Shown here: piece by piece, positions 1 to 11,200 of the stretch
Layout: every line of letters begins with the position of its first letter
Position numbering within the stretch: the stretch's first letter is position 1
Assembly: GCF_032854445.1 (NCBI RefSeq)
Contig: NC_088304.1
Span: 27,411,732 to 27,475,731, forward strand
Direction: 5' to 3'
Source of the DNA: Liolophura sinensis
Lineage: Eukaryota; Mollusca; Polyplacophora; Chitonida; Chitonidae
Length of the DNA: 64,000 bases
Notes under the pieces: model-generated
The model's input: the letters and a program-made list of their open reading frames with translations, nothing else
The model's database searches: none
What the model was told of the DNA's origin: nothing
Position numbers and translations under genes: made by a program

Positions 1-1400
1 AGTTTTGAGAAGGCAGTCGGGGAAGAATAAACCTTCCTCAGCGTGCCGTGCTCACTACAGCTGGTCACTTATCGGGATGTCATCCTTCGATTTGGGAATA
101 CCTCTTAACTGTGGTTTCCATTTTTTACGTGGACTGACTCGAATTTGGAAGCCAGAATATTCCACCCAGATTTGGACTACATATTTTTGTAATTATTCTT
201 ATGGTTTTGTATATTATGGTCAATTGTATTATTTGTCTATTTTGTTCAAATATATGTGTTGAATTTATTATAGCGTCTTCGTGTTTCAACGTTTGGTCTT
301 GTGTAAGACCTATCGATGATCTAAGGGTTGAACAAGCCAGTTTCTTCTCATCTTTACTTTCCGATAGTGGTACTCTCGGAGACTCTTTGAGATTGTTATG
401 TATGACTATTTAACGTTTTCATGTACTGTTAGTCTGCGGACCTTTGTGAAAGCATAACAGGCCCTGTTATATATGTACAGCGCGGACCTGGTGGAAAGCA
501 CCTTGTTCAAGGCTTTGTTTATTTCACTGGCTGTTCATTGGCTGTTAATTCTGTGTTTAAAAATAGTTGAATACACCTGGGACGTATATAAGCCGTGTTT
601 TCTGTGCAGAGTGGAGGTATTTTTGCTGCATCCACTGGGAGCCAGGAGAGAGTGCGACGCTCTCGTATCGAGTCCATTATATTTATATGAGCTGGTGATG
701 CCAGTTTTATTTGGGAGGACAGATTTTTATGCCGGCACCGTTTGTGTACCACAGTAGTACTGATGTCTGGTTTATGTGAATTTCTGCGAAAGTCACGTTT
801 ATTGATGTTCGGATCTTTATTATGATTATACAGTGTGGACTGTGTAATTTGTTTAACACGCTGACCTCACCTGACCGACAAGGTCGTCAAGGACTCTAAA
901 CTGAAGTTTTCAGTTTTGCAAAGGACGTTCGTTCTGCCACAAGGTGACATTACTCTACGTCTGTGAACGGCTCGTTTGTGAGCTTCTGCGGGAGCTGTGA
1001 CTGTTCTAAAGTGGATTATACCTCCATGCTTGTATTTACCCTGTGTTGTGCTCTGCGGGTGTGACGTCATTCAAAGGCTTGACTGTTCCAGTTCTGTGTA
1101 ACCTGTGTACTGTGTTCGCGTTCGCTAACCTGGCGAAGTACCTGTCTGGGACAATTTGTGACTTGTGTGAATTGTGTGTTTATCCCATGGTCTTTACGTT
1201 GGATCTCCTGGAACACGTTCCTTGGGATGCAAAGGTGAACTGGAAACTTTTAAAGACCGGTAATACTGATGTGTGTTTTTTTATGTTGTTGTTGTTGAAC
1301 TGTCTGTAAAACTGTACGTCTCACTTTATATATAAAGCCATTGTTTACATTGTAATATTGAGTCACTGAGTCTGTTTTCTGTTGCTGTTTTCAATACCGT
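1..1400 (+). other. Non-coding stretch, possible LTR remnant
   Basis: I see no credible gene here: the ORFs are short, unrelated and lack splice context. The plus strand is T/G-rich. It ends in a TATATAAAG stretch near 1329 followed by T-rich sequence and a terminal ACCGTAACA near 1396-1404, which resembles the 3' end of a BEL/Pao or Gypsy-type long terminal repeat. No matching 5' end (TGTTACGG-like), primer-binding site or polyprotein is visible, and the left side is cut by the window edge. This is a weak suggestion only. Confidence 0.2.
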
Positions 1401-2400
1401 AACAAGATCTACTTATCTAAAACCGTGTCAACACGGTGCAATTATTCAGCCAACCCGTAGAATTGGGCTAGTCCAATGAAGAAAAGGACATGCGCTATTA
1501 AACGCGATTGTAGCATTCGACAAAACACATCGCGACTTTATTTCATGCTAAATTAATGCATGACATGGCTGTTTGCTCTTTATTGGACAGTGCGGTCTTC
1601 AGCGATATGGGTCTTTTTGGTCTAACTCTAATCTCACAGTATATGGCTTATAATTTAAAGTAAATTCAAATACAATTACTGATCATTAGTGAATTCTACC
1701 CGATTTTTGCCCCTCTTAAAGCGGTAAATGCCACATCGTCTTTTTCCCTTTAATGTCAACCTCTAGAATATCCCCAACTTCAACTGCAACAAACCAGTAA
1801 AATATCTGTTTAAAGGTAAAAATGAAATAAAAATCTCAAAAGATTTTTCATAATGTGTTACTTCTTGGACTCTGGATTAGCTTGTCCTATCAACTGAATT
1901 TGACATTTTAATAATTGTTGTAAAAAAAAACAAAAAACAACGGAGTATAACACATTTTACACTTAGTGCATTCCTAAGATCATGTTGTTTTTTTCTGTTT
2001 AGTCAAAAAGTAATGTATGTACCAAGAGACATGGATGGGATATGCATACTCGTTTAATCAGGCCAGACCTGTAAAGATCTGAGAATTTATTCAGAACGTT
2101 ACATAGATAAAATTTACCTTAACTTTATTTCTTACAAAATAACTGTCTGACCTTTACCGCAGTCGACGTGATTTTGAAGGAATTTACAAAGAATTTATTT
2201 ACGGTCATTGTTTTTCGAACTTACCGTCACAAATATCAGCACAGGTTGATTATCTGTGGATCCAAAGCTAGACCAAAAAATAAGAAAAACTGTACATGAA
2301 GTGCTAGGTCCACTTGTTCACAGAACGTTGAACTCTTGGGAGAACACAGATCAGTGCTTGGTATCTACAGTGCATCAGAACAGGCCTCCGTTGGTGCGTG
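1401..2400. other. Non-genic AT-rich DNA
   Basis: No open reading frame, splice-consistent exon, repeat motif or RNA gene could be supported. It lies downstream of gene A and probably belongs to the intergenic space. Confidence 0.4.
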
Positions 2401-2670
2401 AGTGAGTGCTTGGGGTTTAACTTCGTACTTAACAATTTTTCAGTCATATGGCGACGAAGGAATCATTAGAGTGCATGTAATGTGCCTCCTTGTTGCAGGG
2501 CGGATTTCCACAGCTCTTTTATCTTGTGCTGCTTCACAGAGACGCCTTACCGAAGGCAAGTAAAAACGCCCCCGCCCGAGCCATTACACTGATACGGGTC
2601 AATCAGTCGTTGCACTATCCCCTTCATGCTGAACGTCAAGCGTAACTTCCTCTTTTAAAAGTCTTAGGCT
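2401..2670 (-). mobile_element. SINE, second family, minus copy
   Basis: Read on the minus strand this matches the bodies of the copies at 10867-11205 and 39190-39522. Shared blocks are AAGAGGAAG...TAACTTCCTC, GACCCGTATCAGT, CTTGCCTTCGGTAAGGCGT and the 3' end GACTGAAAAATTGTTAAGTACGA followed by AACCCCAAGCACTCACTCAC. Three copies sharing ends and orientation-independent placement support an interspersed retroposon. The tRNA-like head is missing here. Confidence 0.7.
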
Positions 2671-2853
2671 CTCAACGTTCTTGGCTGTTTCGTCTGTTTG
2701 GCTATATCGAATCTGAGATATCACATACTACCAAAATATGACTATCTACGGCAACCTAGGTCTAACGTAGATATGAAGAGTATGTGTATAACAGCTGTGT
2801 CGATGGGTGACCTTGTATTTTCAAAAGTGATGCAAGCGTACGTACGCTCTGCG

Positions 2854-2870
2854 CCCCCCCCCCCCCCCCC
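2854..2870 (+). repeat. Poly-C homopolymer
   Basis: An uninterrupted run of 17 C residues, a likely sequencing and assembly length ambiguity. Confidence 0.9.
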
Positions 2871-3945
2871 GCAGTTTTCAACCCGTCCGTATAAAAATAC
2901 ACCACAGTGAATGTTTTCACTCACTGATTTAAATCATTTTTTTGTTGAATTTGTTCAAAGAAATTACCGCACTGTAATTTTATTCTCAGATATTTTATTC
3001 CCGGGAATAGCGATCCTGTCGTACTTGAAAACTGGTATCTACAATTTTGTAATCTGTAACTCAGCATTCAAAGGGGAGAGAAACACCTCGGAATAAAAGT
3101 CTTATTCGCCATTCACCAAGAAAACTCAAGAAAAGAGCAGTATTTGCACTATTTTATGGCATATTTTCAGGAAAGCGAGCACTAAGCTAATATACATATA
3201 TTATGAAGTGATGCCTGCTTTTTCAGTCACAAAGAACGTTTATGGCGTTTACCAGGGTTTGTATAAAAAATGATGGACAGGAATTTCCTTTTGCGGATGT
3301 CCCTCTCCGTTCAGATGAGCACTATCTCAGCACACACATTTTCAACATTTTTTACGTAAAAGGCTCTGTATATCTGTTTGAATATATACCTTAACTGGTC
3401 TAAAAGACGTTTAGAACCTGTCTCGTGTAGAGATTCCCAGAGCTTCCGGATCCTTGGGACTCCCATGACCGCCAGGCATCATTAGCTGGGACAGGCGTTC
3501 CGTTTGCCTTAGTGCAACACCAGCACTTCCCCTCCGCTAGCTCAATGCATAATTACCTGGTTGAGTTATCCCGCATGGGCTATTTGAATATATATTTTAC
3601 ACATGACAGCGCATATTTTCGACACGTAAAATGTGAAAGGCATCCAATAACTTAATTTGTGGACTCCCGGTGTCCTGTTGCAACCTGGACTCTTGTCTCA
3701 TCGGTTGGGATAGTGCCCCCTCCCTTCCCCTCCAACCCATTTTTCATTTGCGGGAGCTACTATCACATTTTATACCGTACTTGTGTTCAGTTTTCCAGAT
3801 CACGGGTTACATACTTACTTGGTCACACTTTAATGTGATCGCACAATTTGGCACATAGACACATTCTGGCACAAGAAGAGACATCGAATTACTCCTCGTC
3901 GACATATGATTGAAACATTTTTAAGTACTACGTAAAAGCCAAAAT

Positions 3946-4033
3946 GTACATACATACATACATACATACATACATACATACATACAAGCCAAAGTGTACA
4001 TACATACATACATACATACATACATACATACAT
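3946..4033. repeat. (TACA)n microsatellite
   Basis: Two blocks of the tetranucleotide TACA/CATA (about 3946-3986 and 3996-4033) flank a short AGCCAAAGTG interruption. The copy of AAGCCAAAATG before the first block suggests the whole unit of unique sequence plus array was duplicated. The apparent MYVCMYVC ORF on the minus strand is an artefact of this repeat. Confidence 0.95.
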
Positions 4034-4379
4034 TTTAGCTGCCAGGCAAAGTTATACAGAATGGGTTGTTATGTGGATGGGGAGACAAATACATGAGCAT
4101 GTATAAGTGCATAGAGTGGACTAAATGGTGTTGATGTGACCAAACCCACCTCGAAACAATACCGAGACTTTTAATCTCTGGTACTCTTGCTTCACAACTG
4201 TGTGAACAGGTGCAATCACACTGCAACAGACATACATATTTTGATTATCGACAACTTACACTCTAGCATGGTCAACAATTCGATACCGATTTCGTCCAAT
4301 CCCTTGTATAGAACATGCGTTGTGTGTTTCCAACATCATTAAAAGTACATGTTGTTGATGGATTTTTGACGCCATAATC

Positions 4380-4570
4380 AAGAATATTTCTCGTAAACGA
4401 CGGCGGTTTAAACTATGACGAGAGGAAACCGGGCACAGCCTGGGAAACACACAGGCTCATTTGCAGGTTGCTGGACATGACCTCAGAATGATACCATTGG
4501 AGAGATGCTTCTGGGCCACTGATGCTGCACTGGCATCCTTACCACTCGGTCACAGTGACCCCTATAAATA
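4380..4570 (-). mobile_element. Degenerate SINE copy
   Basis: On the minus strand a diverged version of the main SINE body can be followed, including its GAGGAAACCGGGC complement and the AACCTGC block. It is joined to a different tRNA-like head: GTGACCGAGTGGTAAGGATG resembles an A box of a Leu/Ser-type tRNA. It is old and lacks a clear tail. Confidence 0.45.
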
Positions 4571-4689
4571 ATCACAAGACGTACAATCTACAACCATTCA
4601 TTTTGGTGAAGTGCGCAGCATTACAAACTACTGTTTTTCCTCATGGTAGAATTAATTAAGGAGCCCCTTATCAGCGCATTCGATATAAA

Positions 4690-4844
4690 CTCAAGCTGGC
4701 TGCCTCTCCGACGTGGGGAGGTATGTCAAAAATCTGCGGATGTTCGTGAATTTCCGACCGGCTCTGACCGGTTTCCTCCTACCATATTACTGTCCATCGT
4801 CGTATAAGAGAAATATTCTTCAATGCGGAGTAAAACACCAATCA
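4690..4844 (+). mobile_element. MetaSINE-like, 5'-truncated
   Basis: Contains the body and 3' end of the main SINE family (CTGCGGATG, GGTTTCCTCC, CGTCGTATAAG, GAAATATTCTT, TAAAACACCAATCA) but no tRNA-like head. It directly abuts the full copy that follows, so one inserted at or near the tail of the other. Confidence 0.8.
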
Positions 4845-4846
4845 GG

Positions 4847-5112
4847 GGGCCTCCGTGGCTCAGTCGGTTAAAGCGCTAGCGCAGCGTAATGACCCAGGAG
4901 TCTCTCACCAATGCGGTCGCTGTGAGTTCAAGTCCAGCTCATGCTGGCGGCCGTACGTGAGAAGGTCTGTCAGCAACCTGCGGATGGTCGTGGGTTTCCC
5001 CCGGGCTCTGCCCGGTTTCCACCCACCATAATGCTGGCCGCCGTCGTATAAGTGAAATATTCTTGAGTACGGCGTAAAACACCAATCAAAAAAAAAAAAA
5101 AAAAAAAAAATA
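4847..5112 (+). mobile_element. MetaSINE-like, full length, with poly-A run
   Basis: Full copy. The head starts GGCCTCCGTGGCTCAGTCGG (pol III A-box-like), with a B-box-like GTGAGTTCAAGTCC near 4921. Then come the central block CGTGGGTTTCCCCCGGGCTC and GGTTTCC...CCACCATAATGCTGG, and the 3' end GAGTACGGCGTAAAACACCAATC. It ends in about 21 A residues, and an extra tail fragment (TAAAACACCAATCAAAGAAATAAAT) follows to 5143. It lies just past the 3' end of gene A. Confidence 0.9.
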
Positions 5113-5199
5113 AAACACCAATCAAAGAAATAAATAAATAAATATGAAATTTTTTTTTGGATATATCGAGCATGAAAACAAGTAAATAGTTCGTGGATA

Positions 5200-5205
5200 T
5201 TTATT
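5200..5205 (-). promoter_or_regulatory. Poly(A) signal of gene A
   Basis: AATAAA on the minus strand, about 43 nt past the gene A stop codon (stop occupies 5248-5250). It is the first canonical hexamer after the stop. Confidence 0.6.
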
Positions 5206-5247
5206 ATTACATCAACCCATTAACAAATACAGCTTTCCGGTCTTTTA

Positions 5248-8200
5248 TCATGGTACAGTTTTTGATTTTCCTCCAGGTCGGAACTGCGCTGTGACGGGAT
5301 AAGAACTGTTTGACCCACACTGGTCCCAGTAGTCCTGAGCGCGGCTGAAGCAGTTTTCTTTGCTGATTCCTGAAGAAAAACGGAACATATAGACGTGGAA
5401 CTTTAACAAGGCGGCTAACATTTGTTAGCGGTGCACCACTAGCTAAAAACTGGCACAGGTGTAGCATACCTTTGACATTGCATTGCCGCCAACATAACAA
5501 TTATGCAACAAGAACGATAACATTCTCTACGTATTCTATCACAATCTAACAGACACACACACCACAATAAAACACCAATCAAGTAAGTAAATAAATCAAG
5601 CCGTAAGTTTAAATGGATATATATTTAGGGTAAATGTGAGCCTGATCTTCGACGGAACATATAGATGATAATGGGATCACTGTCACAATCTGGCATTCCA
5701 TTACCTCTAACATAAGAATTATGCGACGATGACGATGACGATGACCTATTTCTGCTGTGCCTGTGTACCGTGACGATCCAACTGTAACGTTCTCTACGTG
5801 TTCCACCACAGATCTAACACACACACAGCACGCAAATCTAGTGCCCACACAATGACAATAGTATGCGCTATAGTACCGAGAAAATCGCGAGCAGAATTTT
5901 ATATCTATCACAAGATAGGTTTATTGGTCAAAACCTTACAATTCTGCATTCAGGACAAATATGAATTTGTAAAGGTTGAAACTTAATTATATTGTACGCC
6001 ACAATATGAAATAAAAAACAACACTTTTTGATAAAATAATATAGGGCCTAATGGTTTGTTTTAAAGTATGTAATAGTATCATTCAAAGCCATACCTTTAA
6101 ATGGATATATATTTAGGGTAAATGTAAACCTCATCTGCGACAAACGATGATGAGATTACTGTCACAATCACTCATTAACGTTGTCAACACGGACGATTTG
6201 AGAATATTACCTGTGTTTCTGTTGGTGTCACCCCAGGCATCAAAGAACATGTGGGGTACAGTCGGGTCTTTAGGGCAATGGGGCACCTTTATCCAACAAC
6301 CGTAGCCAGCAAACCTTCTGGCTCCTGGACCAAAAACAAAACCAGTTTTCCAGTTCTTGGTTGTTTATTTTTTGTTGTTGTATTTATCACCATGAATACA
6401 TGACCAACAGGATATAACATTGGATATTAGTAGTGCTGAAAAAAAATTCATTCAGATAAATTTAAAAAATACAGAAAAATGATACTGTAGAAAACGCAAA
6501 CGATGTAATTCTCAGTTTCCGAAATTTTATTTTAACAGATCTTTCTTCCATCTTCCGCTGTTTCCAGAACGAGACTCGCTGTCCAGTACCAACCTGTAGG
6601 TCTGAAGATGCTGACTATTGGATTGTCCAGTGATGACCCACAGTACACCCACTGTCCAGCCGCCCGACCTAGACAAGCCGCTTCACTGGTCAGTCCACCG
6701 TGAGCCTCAGCATATCCATCCCTGACCAGGCTTCCCTCATTGGTTTGGCCATGTGAGGGGCAGCCGTAACTGCCCATGAAACAACCCTGACCCGCCACCG
6801 TCCACGCGCCTGCGCACAAAGAACAAATGGCATTTATGATAGGAAGGTTTGGTCACTGTTTGGAAAGAGCAGAGGGTCATTATATATGATCAATGACGTG
6901 TGAAAATGTACCATGAATATGATGTGACGGATATAATTGTATAGTCTCGAGTTGAGGCCTCTCAGATAACTATATATTCCAGATTGTTTTAGAACATTTC
7001 CTCGCTTTCACCGATCATTTAACTTGTTTATGAACAAAACGGCGAATAAACTGTGTAATCTTTTATAAATTTAAAATCAAGAATATTTTATTATTAACAG
7101 ACAAGCTTGTTTGTATATAAACTGACGGCCAAAGGAAACTTTACGACTCTGTGAGTTAAATTTCAACAGCCTTTTCAGCAAATTAATACCAACTTATTGT
7201 GGGAAAACATTGTAAAAAGTATATTCCCATGTGCGACAAGCGTCATATACGCTCACGCGAATTTGTTCTGAGATAAAAAAGAAAGTTGAAAAATCACGTG
7301 ACCCATGGATGGCCGCAACTGCACATGTAATATGTACATAAAAAAGTTACACTCAGTGTGCTGGACTTGCACTCTCACTAAAAACCACCAAATCAATGCC
7401 TGGATTGACTCCAGAACAACTCGGGAGGGCCCTGGGTATGGTATCCATGGGAGCCACCTATGCCCACATTGCAAGGATCTTCGGATGCTCTCGTGTACTG
7501 TGTCAAACTTGATGCAGCGTTACGGACAGACAAGGCAGGCATCGGGCAGGCCAAGAACAGGTTAACTGGTAACTACGTCCAGAAAAGGCGGGTACCTGCG
7601 CACCTTACACTTGAGGAACCGCTTCCTGACAATGACGTCTTAGGTCACCGGGTCAGTCGGCAGATCGTGTCCAGCAGACTTATGGCTCACGGAATTAGGG
7701 CCTATCGACCATTCAGAGGGCAGTTGTTGACAGCCGTACATAGTCGCCAGGTTTTGCGATGGGCTCGAATAGTACGCCGTTGACAGCAACGTGATTGGCA
7801 ACGTGTTGTTTTCATGGATGAAAGCCGCTTCTGTCTGTTCCGAGCCGATGGCAGACACCGAGTTTACCGTCGAAAAGGCACACGAACAGCTGTATCATGC
7901 GTCCAGGAGGTGGTAACGCTTGGTGGCTGCAGCGTGATTGTGTGGGCCGGGATTTGTGGAGAGGAAATGACACTACAGCCTGCAGGTTCCCCAGATATGT
8001 CCCCCACAGGACGCCTTTGGGATATCATAGGTCGTCGAGTAACACAAGGGCCACACCTTGCAGCCAACTGACAAGAACTGGCGTTCGCTCTCCAAGATGA
8101 ATGGCAACGAATCCCACGTGATTTCATCAGACGACTGACGACTGAGTCGGAAATGATTTGCATACACTGTGGGGGGACATATCTGGGGAACCTGCAGGCC

Positions 8201-11200
8201 ACGACAAGACGTTGACGTCGTTGGCGTTTAGAAAGTTCTGCACAACTCGAGCTGTATGGTGTCTGGCGTTGTCATGCTGGTACAGGACACACGTGGCTGC
8301 TACTGAAGGAATGGCAAGGCGTAGGATTTCATCCACGTAACGTTATTGATTGGATTTGATATTGACTGATTTGAAAAATAATCAACTTTTTGTATACTCT
8401 GCCCATTCTTAACCAAGATGGAATGGCTATTTTCTAGTCCTGCTCTGTTTTTTCACTTGTATAATGATTTGAGGGCTGCTTTGTCCGTTCTGACTCAAGA
8501 CTTTCAATATCTAAAGTCATTGGTCTTTTAAATGTATTAAACTTTAGTCATCCTGTTTTTTGCTTTGGCAAAATAAATTGACTTCAACTCTTTGTAAAGT
8601 TTCTTTTGGCCTTCAGTTTATATTCAACTACCACATCCCATATATTGTACTCATGCATTCACAACAAAACAATGACCACGTTTTTCTCTTTAACTATGTA
8701 AGAATATCTGACTATAAATACTTACATATTTATTACAGCAGCAAGAGTAATACTTTTGGAAATGAACAGAAATTTATTTGTAGGCCGTGTGTCACAGTAC
8801 TATCTAAACTATCCCGCCCAAAGAAATTCAGTGGTAAGCTGTGCAGTCTATTGTCCATCCTTGCCTTTGTTGTAACGTTTCAGGTACAAACGTTGTACTC
8901 ATGCATTTACAACAAACAATGGTCAGTTCCGCTTGGACCAGAATATCTATCACGTGGAGAAGCTCTCCCAGCAACCTGCGGGTTGCCATGGGTTCCCCAC
9001 CCCCCCCCCCCCCCAGGCCTGGTTTCCTCCCACCATAATGCTGGCCGCCGTCGTCTAAGTAAAATATTCTTAAGTACGGCGTAAAACACCAATCAAAAAA
9101 ATCAATAAATAAAATGTATCACGTGGAAAGAGGTACTAAAAGAATTGCCAATCATTTAACCATACCGCTAAAGCAACTTTGTACGTGAGCAATGAAGTAA
9201 TTCTATGCATGAGCACTGAAGCCATCCTACATACCCACATGTCTCAGTATGGCGCTTTGGTACAAGAAAACAGTCACTTTTGAATAGCACTGTACCTGTC
9301 GGACCGAACACCGCTTTGACGGTATGAGAATACGATTGACCACAAGCTCTCCACTGTACAGCAGCACGGGCTAGACAGGCGTCCTCGTCAGTCAATGCTC
9401 CATGATGCTGCTCCCCCTCGGTGTCCCGGCGTTTTCCAGCGAGCTCTGGCTCCTGTGGACATCCGTCGATGATCAGCCAGCAGCCTGCCAAGAATGAATA
9501 ATATCTAGCTGATTGCACTACGTAAGGAAAACGTGCATAGATGTTACGCTATAGCTGAATCAGCACGAAATTATTTCGAACTCACGACAAGAAATGTTTG
9601 TTATATACATGTACATGTAAAGTCTCTGTAATTGATGTGTTGAACATTGTTTTAAAAAATCTGTTGTTCTGAAAATTGCTTTGTAGCCGCTTATGGTTTG
9701 ACCAAATAGCATAACTTCCAGTTTGAACTCTTTTGTCGTTAAAGGCAAGAACAGTCTAGGCAGCTTTCTTGACATTAATTTACTGATCACCCCCAGAAGC
9801 TTCCAGAAGCACAAGTGACTCCTACTTGGCTAGGTTCATCAAATTTCTCCATCGTTCGTCAACACTAAGGAACCTTTTGTTAAACTTTTGTCAGGAGTAA
9901 ATGTGATCAAAACTAATAATCTAACATTTTGGACAGGTACCATGATATAGAAGGACCTTTAGCGATTTCAACACACAGTACACAGGTCGTGGGGATTCCA
10001 GTAAGATCCAATTCATTAACTAGACATCATAACTTTTTGTGTAATCTTGGCGGTACTGCATGGACGACACCTATGTCATACTTTATATGCCACATTCTCT
10101 CCTTACAGCTGAAGCAATGTTTATTCAGAGGTGAGATTCAGTTCCGACCTTGGACAGTAAACTGATTACCCATCACCCCTGTACACCCCATCCCTACCCC
10201 CACCCGGTTTCACGCGGTTAGAGTCTGGTGTGGCACTGCCTGGTCGACTATTCTCGTGTGGCCGTTTTCGCTAGTTAGGTGTGCATATACTTGTACTTGC
10301 ACATGTGGAAAGATACGTCAGTAAAAAGTGGTTTACTAGAAGTATTCTGCTGTCCTCTACTCAGGATACCACCACAAAAAGTGAATAAATGTAAAAAATC
10401 ACTCCAGCAGGCAATCACTTCAACAACAGGATTTTTTATATAGAAAAATCTAATAGATAAATATCAGTTTAAGATGCATACGTGAGAGTGATTACCAGTT
10501 TTATCAGTAAGTGTATTGGGCTGGCTTCCATCGTTCACAACCTGTGGCTGCAGGATTTTAGTTGAGGGAGCTTCAGTCGTAGTCACACAGTTCGTTCTTA
10601 ATGGCATATTCGTCTTCGTGGATAATGCACCTGGAACGTTGATTAACCAAGACATATTCCGTTGTGTCATCAAAGTTTTAACAGTCTATGTCTACCCACC
10701 AAAATTTAAGAAAATGTGGATAAATACTGCATATTTCATACTGCAATTCTCCTTCCTTCATGAATTTTAAAATAGTCAGTGGCATATTGTGACGCTGTAA
10801 TTGACCCACGTATTCCAACCCTGCATTTCTACGTGTATGTATGGAGCCATGTCTCATTGTTGCGTACCGGCCCCGGTAGCACAGTTGGTAGAGTGCCCGC
10901 TTTGGCAGCGATAGATCCATGGTCAATACTGGCTTAAGTCAAGCCTAAGACCTTAAAAGAGGAAGCTGTAACTTCCTCACTTTGCCTGGCATGGTCCAAC
11001 GACTTGTTGACCCGTTATCAGTATAATGGCTCGGGCGGGGCAAAGTACTTGCCTTCGGTAAGGCGTATCAGTGAAACAGCACTAGTTAAAAGAGTGAAGG
11101 AAATCCGTCTTGCAACAAGGAGGCACATCACATGCACTCTAATGATTCCTTCGTCGTCATATGACTGAAAAATTGTTAAGTACGACGTTAAAACCCCAAC

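Larger units (their letters stand above)
5248..9484 (-). other. Gene A C-terminal three-module region (exons 20-23)
   Basis: Three repeats of a module I do not recognise: exon 20 (GCWLIIDGCP...), exon 21 (GCFMGSYGCP...), and exons 22+23 (GCWIKVPHCP...). Each fits G-C-[WF]-x5-C-P, then a D-x2-[GA]-[ED]-like stretch, then C-x2-R-A-x3-W-x2-C-G and a final [ST]-x-[FY]-x-P. The third module is cut by a phase-1 intron after its NTG. Exons 19-22 begin and end in phase 1, so they can be duplicated without shifting frame. Four cysteines per module with fixed x6 and x10 spacing suggest two disulfides in a secreted domain. Confidence 0.8.

Noticed and set aside
4847-4930. True tRNA gene at the heads of the SINE copies
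   Set aside because: The A- and B-box-like elements are present, but no cloverleaf with paired acceptor stem and anticodon arm can be drawn, and the sequence continues into the SINE body.
8560-9084. 174-codon frame in gene A intron 20
   Set aside because: Its 3' third is SINE and poly-C translation and the rest has no recognisable feature.
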